Positions 44,136-55,666 of a DNA stretch of 64,000 nucleotides are shown here, piece after piece (position 1 is the first letter of the stretch; each line of letters starts with the position of its first letter). Below the pieces are notes generated by a model. The model was given only the letters and a program-made list of their open reading frames with translations, was not told where the DNA came from and did no database searches. Both the position numbers and the translations under genes were made by a program. The stretch comes from Phytophthora hibernalis (Eukaryota > Oomycota > Peronosporomycetes > Peronosporales > Peronosporaceae). Location of the stretch: the NCBI GenBank assembly GCA_012656075.1, contig JAAKBF010000083.1, positions 369,821 through 433,820 on the forward strand, written 5' to 3'.

Positions 44136-47100
44136 TCAAATGGTCCATTCGCTGCCTTCACTGGATTCGTCTTCTGGTGTGATGAAAGGCGTGTGGATGG
44201 ACTTGATCATAACCTCACCACAGAAAATACACTCGGACGCAATGATCTCGTCTAGCTTCTGCTGCACCATCTCACGCTCCTGCGCAATCGACTGTTCCTT
44301 GGCGGCATTCTTCGCTTTCGCAGTCGCCGCAGCACTAATACCCTCTGCACCAGGCGTCATCACCTCCTTCTCGCTGGACGACAAGTTCAGGAACGGGAAG
44401 GCAGACAACGGTCGCTGAAAAATTCGTGCTCGTAGGCATATCTGTGGACAGCTCATTGAGCTTCTGGATCAGCTGCTTTACCGTTTGTCGCTGGAAACTG
44501 TTAAGGTGCTTTTGCATCTCCTGGCGCAGCGCACCAGCATGGAAAGCATGTGAGCATGGGAAGAGGTAAAATTCCTTACCCAGAATGTTCTGGCCTGTAA
44601 GCTCACAGCGCTGGTTGCCGGACACGACGGCACAACGCTTACGCAGCTTTTGCATATCGGCACGGATCAATTCTGCGGACTGCGTGTAGTCTTGCATCTC
44701 TTCTTTGAGCTGCTCAATACGGTCATTGTACACCTCCAGCGATTCGCAAATCTCCTTCTTGAAGTCGTTGATAAGAACGAAGTCAGGGAAGAAAGGCAGA
44801 ATGTCCTCGATCTTCAACAGACCACTTTCCTTGAGGATGTTCATGGCATCCTTGATCTCACCGCCAGCATCAATCGTGTGCTTGGCAATGAGTGTCCACA
44901 GTTTCTTGCGCGTCTCATCATCCTCAGGCATACTGGCCATTTCCTTGGCGATTTTCACATCAACCTGGAGTGCCTTTTCCACGGCGTCTTGATACAGTCC
45001 CATGGCCGAGTAGATATAGATACACGCGCGATTCTTCTCATTCTGCGTACACAGGCGCAATGCAAAGGCAATGTCGAACAAGTGCTTGCCATTGTGCTTC
45101 TTTCGCAAGAAACTAATGAGCAATCGCTCATCGGGGTGCTTCGCCAGCAGGAACAGCAAATAGTTGTGGATTGTGGGGTCGCGGTTACCCTGCTTGATGG
45201 CAAACTTCAGGAAGCGGATAGCCATGTCCAGCACAGATCGACTCTTCGTCGTGTTACTGGCAGGGTCTCCTGCCACGCCATTTTTCTGGTGAACGTGGCG
45301 CACAATGGACGGAATGAGGCGAGTCGGGTTCAACGTAGCAGCCTCCAGCCATGCCTCGTACACCTCCTTCGGCTTGTGTATGATAAGCTCGGGCGAGTAC
45401 TTGTACCAGAGCTCCTCAACCTTGGATGTTTCCACGCTGCGCAACAATTCAATAGCGGCTCCATACTCACCACGGTCCACGTGGTACGTGATAACCTTTT
45501 CATAATCTTCGATAAGAGTTGCGTAGAACACAAGCTCATCAGGTCGACCGTGACTGGAGATCAGATTGAATGTTGTGGCCGGATCAAGGTGACTCTTCTG
45601 ATCCTGGAGAAACTGCTTGAACTCGAACAGCAAGTTAGCGTGTGCGTCAACGTCTTGCGCGCTACCCTTAAGCACATTAAACTTGTCCAAGAAAAGTTCA
45701 ACGAGCCAGGAACACAACACAGTCTTCTGTGTTTTTCCTCGGAGCCCAAACTCTTCAGCTTCTGGAGCAAGAAAAGCAGCAAGGAATCGCGCGTCTCCTT
45801 CTCCAGGAATTTCAGAGCAACTTCTTCAAATGAGCGCGTTGTCTTGGCATAGATGACTGCGGCACGATCAAACTCTCCCTTATCGAAAAGCTTGTCTGCC
45901 TGTGCTGTTAGCACGCGCTGACGCTCCCATCCATTGCGACACACGCCCAGTGCCTGCTCGAAGTCGCGGTCGTCGCCGTTGCCTGTCACAGCTTTGCTAA
46001 GGAAGAGCTTCCACACGTTGCGGTCCTCATCGGCAATCACGACCTCGAGAATTCGGCGATTTGAGTGAATCCAAACCGTATTGAACGTCTCATCCACAGT
46101 AATTCCGTGAACGCTGCCAACACGCGAGTCAAAGGACTCTTCCATCACAACGACGCCGCTCAACTTGGACACCACCTGCACGTGGCGTGCGAACAGCAAA
46201 ATAACATGGTACTGGGTCACTGCCATCGACATCGGCGGTGTCCACGACCCGCGACTACCCGATGACTTTTCGGGTTTACCCGGGTACGCCAGCAAACCCG
46301 TCCCTGTCGTCACGTTCTCCATTGTGCTCGACAGACCAAAGACAAAGTCGCCATGGAACACGCCCTCCCCGTCAAAACGCCAAACCCTTTGGCGCGTTCG
46401 CGCTCCTGCTTGGCGTAGAAGCGCAGTTCCGCAGCAGTGACATCTCCCGGGAGCTCCTGGAACCGCAATTTATCCGGACTCGTGTACTCCTTGAACGTGG
46501 CTTCAAGGCCGCCTGGCCCGCCGCCAATGAACTGGAACATGCGCGTGGGTCTCTTGCCCGACGCGGACGTCGTGAGCATGACGTAGTACCTCAACTCCCC
46601 GGACGGAAGTTTCCAGTGTTCAAATCCAACGCCCGCAATGGGTCCCTGATTAGAGATCTGGTACACTTTCTTGAACGATTTCTCCTTGCCTGCATCAAAC
46701 TCAGCTTCAAATACAGCACCCGAGTCCGTGCCAATAAGCACAGGCTCAGATGCCTCAGGAGAACCTGATTGGCGGTCCCACGCCACACTCGTGAACTGCA
46801 GCGCCTGTGCCTTCATGATCTTCTTAGGCCGCGTAGAACCCGTGTGCAAGTAGAAATTGGAGCCATTCTCCATGGAAATAAGTACATGGGCACCTGTAGG
46901 GTCGATGAACACCTTGGACATGGCTACACGAGGCTCGATCATGATCTCTTCTATAGTCCCGCCACTATCTGTGGCTTCTGTAGTGCAACGGAGTAGCATC
47001 CCCTCCTGGGAACCCATAGCCAGCACTCCGTTGCCTACACCCATGCAGCTGAGCGTGAATCCCTTGCGTCTTGACACCTTGAGGCCGTGTTCCCGTAGCT

Positions 47101-47313
47101 CGAACATGGGCTTCTCCTCCTCCTTGTCCGTGGCTTGAACATCGTCTCCTACAGTTTCAAAGTCAAAGTCGTCGTTGCTGCTGTTGTCGCCTCCGTAAGA
47201 GTCCACGGGAGCAGCTCCAGCCCCGTACAGAGACTCGTACACGGCCGGGCCGCCCCACGGTCGCTGAAGGTGGCCTCCTCCTTCTTCCAGTCCGCGAAAA
47301 GGTCCGCCGACAT
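44136..47313 (-). CDS. VPS18: VPS18/Pep3 subunit of CORVET and HOPS tethering complexes
   Basis: About 1,059 aa, single exon. The N-terminal half is a beta-propeller (SCMGVGNGVLAMGSQEGMLL, VFIDPTGAHVLISMENGSN). Clathrin-like helical repeats follow (AKTTRSFEEVALKFLEKE, NPTRLIPSIVRHVHQKNG, TIHNYLLFLLAKHPDERLL), then a C-terminal RING-like region with EFYLFPCSHAFH and, at the end, IIASECIFCGEVMI. VPS18 is a core class C subunit for endosome and vacuole fusion. Apparent one-base losses occur near 47270, 46375, 45715 and 44420. ATG at 47313 gives MSADLFADWKKEEATF. It is head to head with a small helical gene 160 bp away. Confidence 0.9.
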
Positions 47314-47472
47314 GCTTCCAGCTTAACTTTGATGATTCTCCCTTGGATCTGAGATTTAGCTTGGCGTTTGTATGCGGAAGGCTTAACGGATATGTGTTTT
47401 TAACGGATATCGCGGCAGTTAGGACTTTTTGTTAACGTGAGATTTGATGGACTTAACGTGACATTTGTAAAG
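47314..47472. promoter_or_regulatory. Divergent promoter VPS18 / small helical gene
   Basis: The 159-bp spacer contains four TTAACG elements in two pairs: TTAACGGATAT at 47383-47393 and 47400-47410, and TTAACGTGA at 47432-47440 and 47453-47461. All are in the same orientation. Candidate transcription-factor sites; role inferred. Confidence 0.5.
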
Positions 47473-47849
47473 ATGGAGGAGAAGATGGAGCGGTTTGTGG
47501 CGGGAAGCCGAACGCTGTTGAACGCGCTGGTGCTGCGCGGCGACGCGGTGCCCGACGAGATGCAGCGCGTACAGGAGATCGTGGAGTGCGTGGACAACAA
47601 CGCGCAGAAGATCGCGGCGGCGCTGGCGGCCAATCGCCGCCGAGGCGCCAGCGTCACAGGCGCAGACACCACCGCGCAGCTTCTCAAGGAGCAGAAGCAG
47701 TTTATCTTGCAGGTGAGAGGCTTTGGCTATTGCTTGGAGACTGTACGTTGTTGATGGAGCTGACGGTTTGTGGTTGTTTTGGACAGATCGTGGAGCTGTA
47801 TGAGCAATTAAGTAACAAGCCACAGCCGGCTGCGAAGACAACGGAGTAA
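47473..47849 (+). CDS. Small helical protein, 100 aa, unknown function
   Basis: Two exons (47473-47712, 47787-47849) joined in phase zero with GTGAGA donor and GACAG acceptor. The product is all-helical: MEEKMERFVAGSRTLLNALV, then a second helix with VQEIVECVDNNAQKIAAALA, and a third ending in IVELYEQLSNKP. The codon bias is strong, so the gene is very likely real. The size and helix pattern recall small subunits of Mediator or of tethering/BLOC complexes, but I cannot assign a family. Confidence 0.7.
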
Positions 47850-48699
47850 GGAAGGAGGCTGGCGCGTACAATATAAATGGAAGTCGACCGTGATCCGGAT
47901 GGATACTGCCGCGTCACATCTACAAGTCTCGACACTCGGTTGGTGCCGAGGCGATACATCGTGTTCTGGCAAAACAGTTCTGCCCCACTCCGGTTCAGTA
48001 ACATCACCGCGATCATGTAAAACACTGCAATCTCGCCTGCATCGCTGTACTGGCATTAGCGAAAGAGCTCGCAACTCACAAATAATGATGAGGCAGCCCT
48101 GCACCTCGCCAAGCTCTTGAAATGAAGCAAACAATACGATACGTCACGTCCGCTTGGGGTCGACGCCACGCCATGGTAGACACGACACCACTGTGCCACA
48201 ACCAGCCTGGCAAAACGCTGTGCACCACTGCGCAATCGGCCGCATTGGATGCAGCGAGTACGCTCGCACATGGCTTGTTTCCGCGCTATGATACAGTCTT
48301 CCTCCACCACCCTTTGGTTGCTGTTTCACCACGTACGCTCGCAGCTCGCAGCGTGTCGTGATTGGCGCGCTGGTGGTCGATCGGTGACGCGTCCTGCGGA
48401 CACACCGCGCGCATCTCCTTTTGACAAGCTACCGCATGATGTCACAATTTCTTAATGTCACAGAACCCAAGTCAACTACAAAACGAATACAAGGAGAAGC
48501 CCTGGATATCATTATCTCTATACTGCTAAAGCAAGGGGAACGTCAACCGCGTACGCTCTCATAAAGCGACCCCGTAAAAACGAGTAATTACCCCTTTTTA
48601 CCAGTTCAACGTCACGGATCCGAAGGTCGCAGCACCTCATCCGCGTCACAGCTTAACTTGCCCTGTAGTGCGCACCTCCTGATCTCTTCCTCCACCACA
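47850..48699. other. 850-bp spacer without recognised gene
   Basis: Several overlapping short frames occur on both strands between 47880 and 48450, none with a domain. Codon character is poor. The last 150 bp are the promoter and 5' flank of the aminotransferase gene. Confidence 0.5.
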
Positions 48700-50060
48700 A
48701 TGGGCAAGCAACACCTCGCCAAGGGCATCGGCCGCATGTCCGACATGGTCATGACCAAGGCCAAGGGCTCGTGGGTCTGGACGGCCGACAACCGCAAGCT
48801 GCTGGACTTCACGAGCGGCATCGCCGTCACGAGCGTGGGCCACTCGCACCCCAAGGTGGTGGCCGCCGTGCAGAAGCAGGCCGCCACGCTCGTGCACGCG
48901 CAGGTGAACATCGGCTTTCACCAGCCCATGCTGGACCTGACGGACAAGCTGCTGCCCGTGCTGCCCAAGAGTCTGGACTCGCTCTTCTTCGCCTGCAGCG
49001 GCTCGGAGGCCATCGAGAACGCCGTCAAGCTGGCGCGTCATGCCACGGGCAAGAGCAAGGTCATCGCGTTCCAGGGCGGCTACCACGGCCGCACCATCGG
49101 CACCATGAGCCTCACGACGAGCAAGACGGTGTACAGCGCCGGCTTCGGGCCGCTCATGCCCGGCGTCACGTTCGTGCCGTACCCGTACGCACTGCACGGT
49201 CCGATCCACGACGAGGGTGAGTTTTGATCACTGTGCAATTGGATGCTGAGTGTATTGTGATATTTGCAACCTACTGACGAATTCTTGTTGCTGCTGCTGT
49301 GGTTGGTAATTGCAGAGAAGAACTCCGAGTGGTGTCTGGAGCAGCTGCGCATCGCACTGAAGCAGCAGTCGGCCCCGCGTGACACGGCTGCGATCATCAT
49401 TGAGTCGGTGCTGGGTGAGGGCGGCTACGTCGTGCCGCCCAAGAGCTTCATGAAGGGTCTGCGCGAGATCGCGTCGGAGAACGACATCCTGCTGATCGCG
49501 GACGAGGTGCAGTCTGGTTTTGCCCGCACGGGCGACTACTTCGCCATCGACGGACACTTCGACGTGCAGCCGGACATCCTGGCGTTCGCCAAGGGCATTG
49601 CGGACGGCTACCCGATCAGCGGCATTGCCAGTCGCAAGGAGCTGACGGACACGCAGCCCGCGGGATCGATGGGGGCACCTACGCCGGTAACGCGGTGGCT
49701 TGCGCTGCTGCCATTGCCACGCAGGAGGTCATCGCTGAGGAGAATGTGCTGGAGAACACCCGTGTTCGCGGTGCACAGCTGCACGCTGGCCTCAAGAAGC
49801 TGAAGGCATCGGGCAAGTACCCGATTCAAGACATTCGTGGTCTGGGTCTGATGCTCGGCATTGAGTTCGACCTCTCCAAGACCCCGAAGGGAACGGCTAG
49901 CAAGATCTCGGCGGCGTGTCTGGACCACGGCATGATGCTGCTGACCACGAGCATCTATGAAACCCTGCGCTTCATGCCTGCTCTTACCGTTACGGAGGAG
50001 GAGTGCACACTGGCACTGGAGATCTTCGAGAAAGCGCTGGACGACATTTTCACAAAGTAG
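48700..50060 (+). CDS. Class III PLP aminotransferase (4-aminobutyrate aminotransferase-like)
   Basis: Two exons (48700-49216, 49316-50060), about 420 aa after one missing G near 49671. Landmarks of class III (omega) aminotransferases are present: LLDFTSGIAVTSVGHSHPKV, FFACSGSEAIENAVKLAR for cofactor phosphate binding, FQGGYHGRT, and LIADEVQSGFARTG with the Asp that pairs with the PLP nitrogen. The catalytic Lys is in LAFAKGIADGYPISG. Size and motifs fit GABA or ornithine-type transaminases; substrate is not determinable here. No obvious mitochondrial presequence follows ATG 48700 (MGKQHLAKGIGRMSDMVMTK), so a cytosolic enzyme is possible. Very strong GC-ending codon bias suggests high expression. 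Confidence 0.9.
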
Positions 50061-50558
50061 ACCGATTCGAATTGCAACGCCTTCTGGTAACCCGATCAAT
50101 TTAATGTTTGTACTGCGATGTTGTGCTGTGAACCAAGGCGACGAGGAGGCGCTGTGGCAAACGAGTGATGTGTGGGATTTTGTGTTTCTTTGTATCGGGA
50201 GTGAATCAGTACCTGGAATCGATCGAGATCGACGATGAGAACCCTGGAATCCTGTTCGACTGGGACCAAAACAACTTGAAGGCGTTCGTGACTGAAGACA
50301 AGTTTGCATGTGTAGATCGCGTAGTGATTTTTATTGAAAGATTATATGAAGCTTTATCTCAGTCTTGCGTTCATTTCCTCCGACCAGTCCACGTTGACTC
50401 GAAGAATTTAGATGAAACTCGGTGAATGTACATGAATCTACCGGTTCATGTCGAATATCCGGGCATCTAGTTCAACTACGACCCATGCCACCATTTACTA
50501 ATTATTCGTGACCGGAAATCCCATTGACGCGCTTCCAGATATTACTGTGCAAACCGAT
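50061..50558. other. Convergent 3' spacer
   Basis: Nearly 500 bp between the 3' ends of the aminotransferase gene and the minus-strand kinase-like gene. A short frame near 50168-50425 is probably chance. No repeat is seen. Confidence 0.5.
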
Positions 50559-52246
50559 TCAAAAATGCTTTTGCGCTGGTGATCTGTTCCCTTCACCTCG
50601 CCCAAACGAGTCCGACCTACTACCCTCAAATCCTTCAGGGCTCGTAGCTGTGTCAGGAGTACTTTTGTCAAGGTTATCCTCCTGTTGCGCGGGCATAGGT
50701 TGGCTCGATGCATCTATTGCCAGGTTCTCTTTGTTCGAAATCATCCGGTAGATGCTACCATGGGCAGCAGCCAAACGGTCGTTTACTTCTTGTGTTCGAT
50801 CATTCAACACTTGACATCTTCCTTGCAGACGCACAATTCCTGGAGGCCGATCAGCAGGTTTTGGCTTTCGTTGGTACCTTTTTCAAATTGAGTTTGCCAC
50901 GCTCGAATTTGCTGTAGGTACTGTCGCTTCATCGACTGGCATTTGCTTAGCTCCTGCTGCGTGAGAATCCCGATTATTTGGCGCTGCTCTTGCGGTATTT
51001 CAGCCAAGGAATTGCTGCCTATTGAGCTGGCTGCCGAGAAATATGGGTGACCTAGTATTTCATCCAGCGACTTCAAGTCTAACAAGTTGCGTAAAATTTG
51101 GTACTCTTGGGAATCGACGCTAACTTTGGCCAACAAGTTGCTCTTTTCCATCAGAGGACCACGAACACGGAGACCGGTAAGCATTTCTAGCATCACGTAT
51201 GCCACGCTCCTCACATCTTTAGCCATTTCATCGCTTGCTGATGGGGAATCGAGACTCGCGCGGTGAACTTTTGGATCGGTTAGAATACTAGGTCACGTAC
51301 AACGACAAAAGTAAGTTACCAGCTACTCTCTCTCATTCCAGGACCAATACGCACTTTTGTCCTTGCAGTGTGTTTACAGTTTCCACAGACGGAAACCACG
51401 CAGCAATCTTGACAGTATCGCCTCCACACAGGAGCAATGACGATAGCGAAAGCTGACACAAACGATAACGCATCATAAACAGCATTCAAACACAACAAAA
51501 TAACCTTTGTGTTACGTACGCCTCCACACCATATCCGGTTCTACAAAATCAACACGAAAAATAGTCTAAGCAGTCTTCCAAACGCGGACATAGTGCTGAA
51601 ATGATCAAAATGTGCCATACCTCGTGCAGTACTCGAAGCCCTTGGACGGTCTGATAAATATATTGCTTGACTGCTAAGGGATGCAGGCGACCGAAGTCCT
51701 GTTGAAGACTGGAGGCAAACAATCGGAATTCTCTTACCAACACACCCCAAGGAACAAAGTCCAAGTACGAGGCAATCACTTACGCTGTAAGGCTCCGGAT
51801 AACCGAAGAAGACGAACGCAGATAGACTCGCCGTCGACTACAACTCACCGAATCGATACAAAACACGTGACGCCCATTTTCGCCGTTGATAGCGTCTCTG
51901 CAGCTTGCAAGCTCAGTTTGCAGCACTTGCAGTACGATTTCTGCGGAGCAACTGCCTTCGTCTGATTCGTTGTCGGCCACGTCGATGCATTCCACCGCCA
52001 GCACCCGACCACTTTTGCACACAATATCTTCAGGTTAAAACCTCAGTAGCTTCTCAGTTGCAACCTTTGCACACTCACGTTTTCCTGTCCAGCGCCTTGT
52101 AGATGCATCCAAGTCGCCCCAATGCCACGTTCTCATTAGACAAAGGCAGTCGGAACTCCTGCCCTTCACCGTCCTGCATGATCCCCAGGACTCGAACAGT
52201 CGCAACCGCTTGCAATCCTCTCCCAGTCTCGATCCCACGTCGTCAT
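50559..52246 (-). CDS. Kinase-like protein lacking catalytic motifs (probable pseudokinase)
   Basis: A multi-exon gene whose pieces follow protein kinase order, but exon borders are only partly resolved. The N-lobe is near 52150-52070 (NVALGRLGCIYKALDRKT), then VLAVECIDVADNESDE in place of the usual VAIK strand. Next come the alphaE-like stretch AVKQYIYQTVQGLRVLHE near 51660-51600 and the segment DTVKIAAW near 51400, where DFG would be expected. The C-lobe is VRSVAYVMLEMLTGLRV and ILGHPYF near 51210-51040. No HRD or DFG motif could be found. A coiled-coil tail ends at 50559 after an apparent frameshift near 50842. Start at ATG 52246 is a guess; 52179 is the alternative. It is head to head with the second alpha-beta barrel gene. 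Confidence 0.5.
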
Positions 52247-52551
52247 GCAATGCAGATAACGGTAAGGTTGGTACAATAGTTGCCTCGTTAATCACTTGCC
52301 AATGAGCTCTACAGCAGCAACGTGTCCAATCCAGCTGGTGGTACCCCCACCCTCCCTGCTTCAACTTCGGTCACTGCTTCAGCCTGCGTCAAATGGCTAC
52401 ACTTGGCGATATGCGCAAACAGCTCACTGACTTCCGCATCTTGGTTTCACTATGCACGGGACCTCGGTGGCTGCTTGTCCCGGTGTCTTATGACGTCGAG
52501 TGCAGTGATACCACAATCCAAGAGACCAAGAGAGCCACATACCCTGCCATT
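52247..52551. promoter_or_regulatory. Divergent promoter pseudokinase / alpha-beta barrel copy 2
   Basis: Contains AAATGGCTACACTTG at 52391-52405, the third copy of the shared 12-mer. An in-frame ATG at 52393 lies inside that motif and would add 53 residues to the barrel protein; the paralogue's start argues for 52552 instead. Confidence 0.45.
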
Positions 52552-52996
52552 ATGTTGACCAAGCCTGTGCGAGTGCTGAGCGAGCGCATCATGAGCCGCG
52601 GCTTCGAGCCAACCGTCGTGCGTCTCATGGAGAACGTACGTGGTTATCACCCCAATTGACTCGATATCCAGATCTTTTGACCATGTCGTTTAGGTGAACA
52701 AGGTGGTGCAGTCGCAGCCTGGCCTGCTCTCCCTCGAGACGCTGAGCGACGTGAACGACCACCACAAATACGTGGTGCTGTCTGAGGTGAGGCGTCTGGG
52801 AGAGGAGATTTGTGGTGTTGTGGGCTGACATTTTGATGTTTGTGTGCTGCAGTGGAAGTCGCTGAAGGACTACCAGGCGTGGACGTCGAGCGAGGCCCAC
52901 AAGAAGTGCACGGAGCAGATCAACGAGGTGCTGGACGTCCCCGGCAAGCGGACGACCATCTACAAGCGGCCCGAGGAGGACATCTTCCTGCTCTAA
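52552..52996 (+). CDS. Dimeric alpha-beta barrel (ABM-like) protein, copy 2
   Basis: Three exons (52552-52635, 52694-52786, 52853-52996), 106 aa and intact. It shares RVLSERIMSRGFEPTVVRLM, QPGLLSLETL, HHKYVVLSEW and the C-terminal PEEDIFLL with the copy at 15555-15943. The second intron is at the homologous position in both; the first, after the Asn of LMEN, is unique to this copy. The fold is inferred from the alternating strand/helix pattern of ABM-type proteins. No activity can be assigned. Confidence 0.72.
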
Positions 52997-53623
52997 GAGC
53001 TGTGTTTAAGCTGGTAAATTAGTCGGAGGGCGGAGAGAAGGCGAGTACGAGCTCGGGATCCCGACAGTTCAATGACAACCTGTGCGTATTTTAATGTGTT
53101 GCAAATTGCAATGCCGCGTTGTCTGTCGAATCCGAAATCTCTGAACGAAACTCGCCAGTGGTAAAATGTTTCTATTGTCGGAAATTCGAGCTTAGACGAT
53201 GTCAGCTGTCGACGGTCGCCAAGCTACTGCGTGAACTTCATAGCAAACAGGACACGACTGCCAGCATGACAAGCGTCAACGCTGAACGCTCCAAGGCACA
53301 GCACGAGTTCAGACTGGGTGCCTGCGCGTTTCTACGATCCAAATCCGCTTCGCCGCCTGTACGTCCGCAAAACATGCCAGCAGCAACCCGATTTAATCCA
53401 CCACCACTTCCTTTCACAATTTCCTCACACATCTACCATGGCCCCATTGACGTCAAGTTGCAGTTTGTAGCCATGTTCTCAACTATCCGGAATTACAACA
53501 CCCACCTCTCTCTTTTCCACCAGTAACATTCCTCCTACTCACTTCTTTTCCTCCAATCACGCACCCATTCTTCCTCTTCCAGCGTCGTCCTCCGCATACC
53601 GGTAAGTCGAGGCGACGACACCC
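52997..53623. other. Spacer upstream of the RA-PH-RGS gene
   Basis: About 630 bp without a supportable gene. The part from about 53390 is pyrimidine-rich, typical of oomycete core promoters. TACCGGTA occurs at 53597-53604, only 20 bp before the ATG at 53624. Confidence 0.5.
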
Positions 53624-55666
53624 ATGGAGTCCTTCCTGGAGGAGAAACCCCAGGCGCACGCGTTCTCCGAGCGCGCGGACTCCTTCGCCAACCACACGAC
53701 GCGCATGACGTCCGCCACCATCTCCAGCAGCAGCTTCTTGGACGCGGGAGACGGCACACGGTACCGCGAGGAGACGCAGGCCGCGTCACTGGCCGTCGTG
53801 GAGGACGACGCGGTCCCAAACCCACGCACACAGTCGGCGTCCAACGTCCTGGCGCTCACGTCGCGGGTGCGCGGCACTGGGGAGCAGCTGTCGGCCTCTG
53901 TACCCATGCGACGCTACAACAGCTCGCAGAACATGCTGCAGGCGGCTCTGGAGCGCAAACGCAGCGTCAGCAGCAACGCCAGCTTGGCGCGCGACGAGCG
54001 CTCCGGCTTTGCACGTATCTACTTTGAGAACAAGAACTTTACGTCGTCTACGGTGTTCAAATTGGTGGGCAACACGACGGTGCTGGAAGTACGCAAGTCC
54101 ATGGCCGCCAAGATCAAGATCCCGCTACAGGACTTTAACAATTACGCCATTGTGGTGGTCTTCCCCACGGACAACGCCGGGTCCTTGTCTGCAAGGACGT
54201 TGAGAGACGAGGAGTTGATTCTGCCCCTCGTGGACAGATTGAACCGAGCGCGACCTGCGCAGCCGGAGGCGGACGACACGATTGGCGGCTCAACACGCAA
54301 GGTGAAACATCGCTCGAGACCGCCCGTCAAGTTTGTGCTCAAGGTGGAGACTTTTCTTCTTTTGGTGAATTGGGTTTTGGCTGATGATTGTTGTTGTTGC
54401 AGGACGTTCGAGGGTCTCATTTGGATATTAGTGAGAATCCTGCGCCGCCGCGTCAGGGATCGGACACCCAGTCGATCAATTTCCCGGTGTTATTAGGAAA
54501 GGTATGACGCATGACTTTTTGATGAACTGTAGTTGTGATACTAACGTGGCAACGTGTCGTGCAGGGTGTCTACTCAGGGTATCTTCAGAAGGCAAGCTCT
54601 AGGGACCCGAATTTGTGGAGAAAGCGCTGGTTTATCATTAAAGGAGACCAGCTGCTGTATTGTAAGTCGAATGTGAACCAGCAAGACGTGACGTCAATCA
54701 GTTTGCTAGGCGCTGTTCTGGCCAAGGCTAAACCGGAAGTGGTACGTTTTCGTCTGCCTGAAGGGTCCTTTCGCTCATTGACCCTCATCCTAATGGTGTT
54801 TCGTCGATTCTTTAGCGTGTTCCCTTCTCGTTTCAACTCAAGACACCACGTCGAGATTACGAGGTAATGACCTCTCTTAGTTTCATCAGGCAACCATACT
54901 TTTCTCATGAATGCTGACAATTGTGTACTTCTTAGCTTTGTGCTAGCAGCAAGGACGAGATGGTGGCTTGGATTCACGCACTTCACGTCCAAATCGGCCT
55001 ATGCTCAGAAAACCATCGGCTTTACGAGGCCGAGATTTGGATAACTGAAGACGTAAGTACTACCTGTACATGTAGAGGTTTGCGTTTGCTCGTCTTGATT
55101 TAACGCTCGTGTCTCGGTGATGGGGCTGATGATTCCTGTAGGCTGTGACGCGAAGCGAGCAGGAAGCATATGTGCCACCAATGGCTGAGCCTTCGCTACT
55201 GGAGCGCGTGCTTTCTCGTGAAGATACGCTTAAGCTCTTCCGCGATTTTGTTTTTAGGACTCAGTACCAGAGCTTGTTGGACACATGGATTGAATGTGAG
55301 CTGTTCCGCCGAAGCTGCCTTGCCCGAGAGAATGGGCTCGTGACCAGTTCAGGTATGACGAATCGACGGACAGCACAAGACGAGTGGGATCACTTGAAGG
55401 CGATTATTCGTGCGATCCAGTTGCTGAATATCGTGCACGCTGACGAACTCAATGAGCTTCGACAATCGTACCAGACAGAGCAGAATAATCGTCGTCTCAG
55501 TATGGCGTTGAACAAGGACAACTGCGATGAGTATCCACGGACGGATGTAATCGTGCCGGTGCAGCGAAAGCTCTTCAAGGCTATTGAAGCAGGCCCGTTT
55601 CAGCAGTTCCTCTTGCAGAACGGATACCGGCTTCTGCTCGAGCGTATTATCGGGGCTATATCATAA
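53624..55666 (+). CDS. Ras-association, PH and RGS domain protein
   Basis: Six exons (53624-54343, 54403-54501, 54565-54741, 54816-54863, 54936-55052, 55142-55666), all in phase and without frameshift, 561 aa. A Ser-rich N-terminus is followed by a Ras-association/ubiquitin-like fold at residues about 125-215 (ARIYFENKNFTSSTVFKLV, EVRKSMAAKIKIPLQDF). A PH domain lies at about 275-385 (GVYSGYLQKASSRDPNLWRK, RWFIIKGDQLLYCKS, KDEMVAWIHALHVQ). A C-terminal RGS domain lies at about 400-560 (LLERVLSREDTLKLFRDFVF, QSLLDTWIECELFRRSCL, FQQFLLQNGYRLLLE). Predicted role: a membrane-recruited regulator linking small GTPase and heterotrimeric G-protein signalling, with RGS acting as GAP for G-alpha. The RGS has an insert between helices. 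Confidence 0.85.

Noticed and set aside
44650..45852. 400-codon plus-strand frame opposite VPS18
   Set aside because: Mirror of a real VPS18 frame; no start context or domain.
47890..48450. Cluster of short frames before the aminotransferase gene
   Set aside because: No splice structure, domain or codon signal links them into a gene.
52393..52551. In-frame upstream ATG extending alpha-beta barrel copy 2 by 53 residues
   Set aside because: The ATG lies within the shared promoter 12-mer and the paralogue starts at the shorter position.
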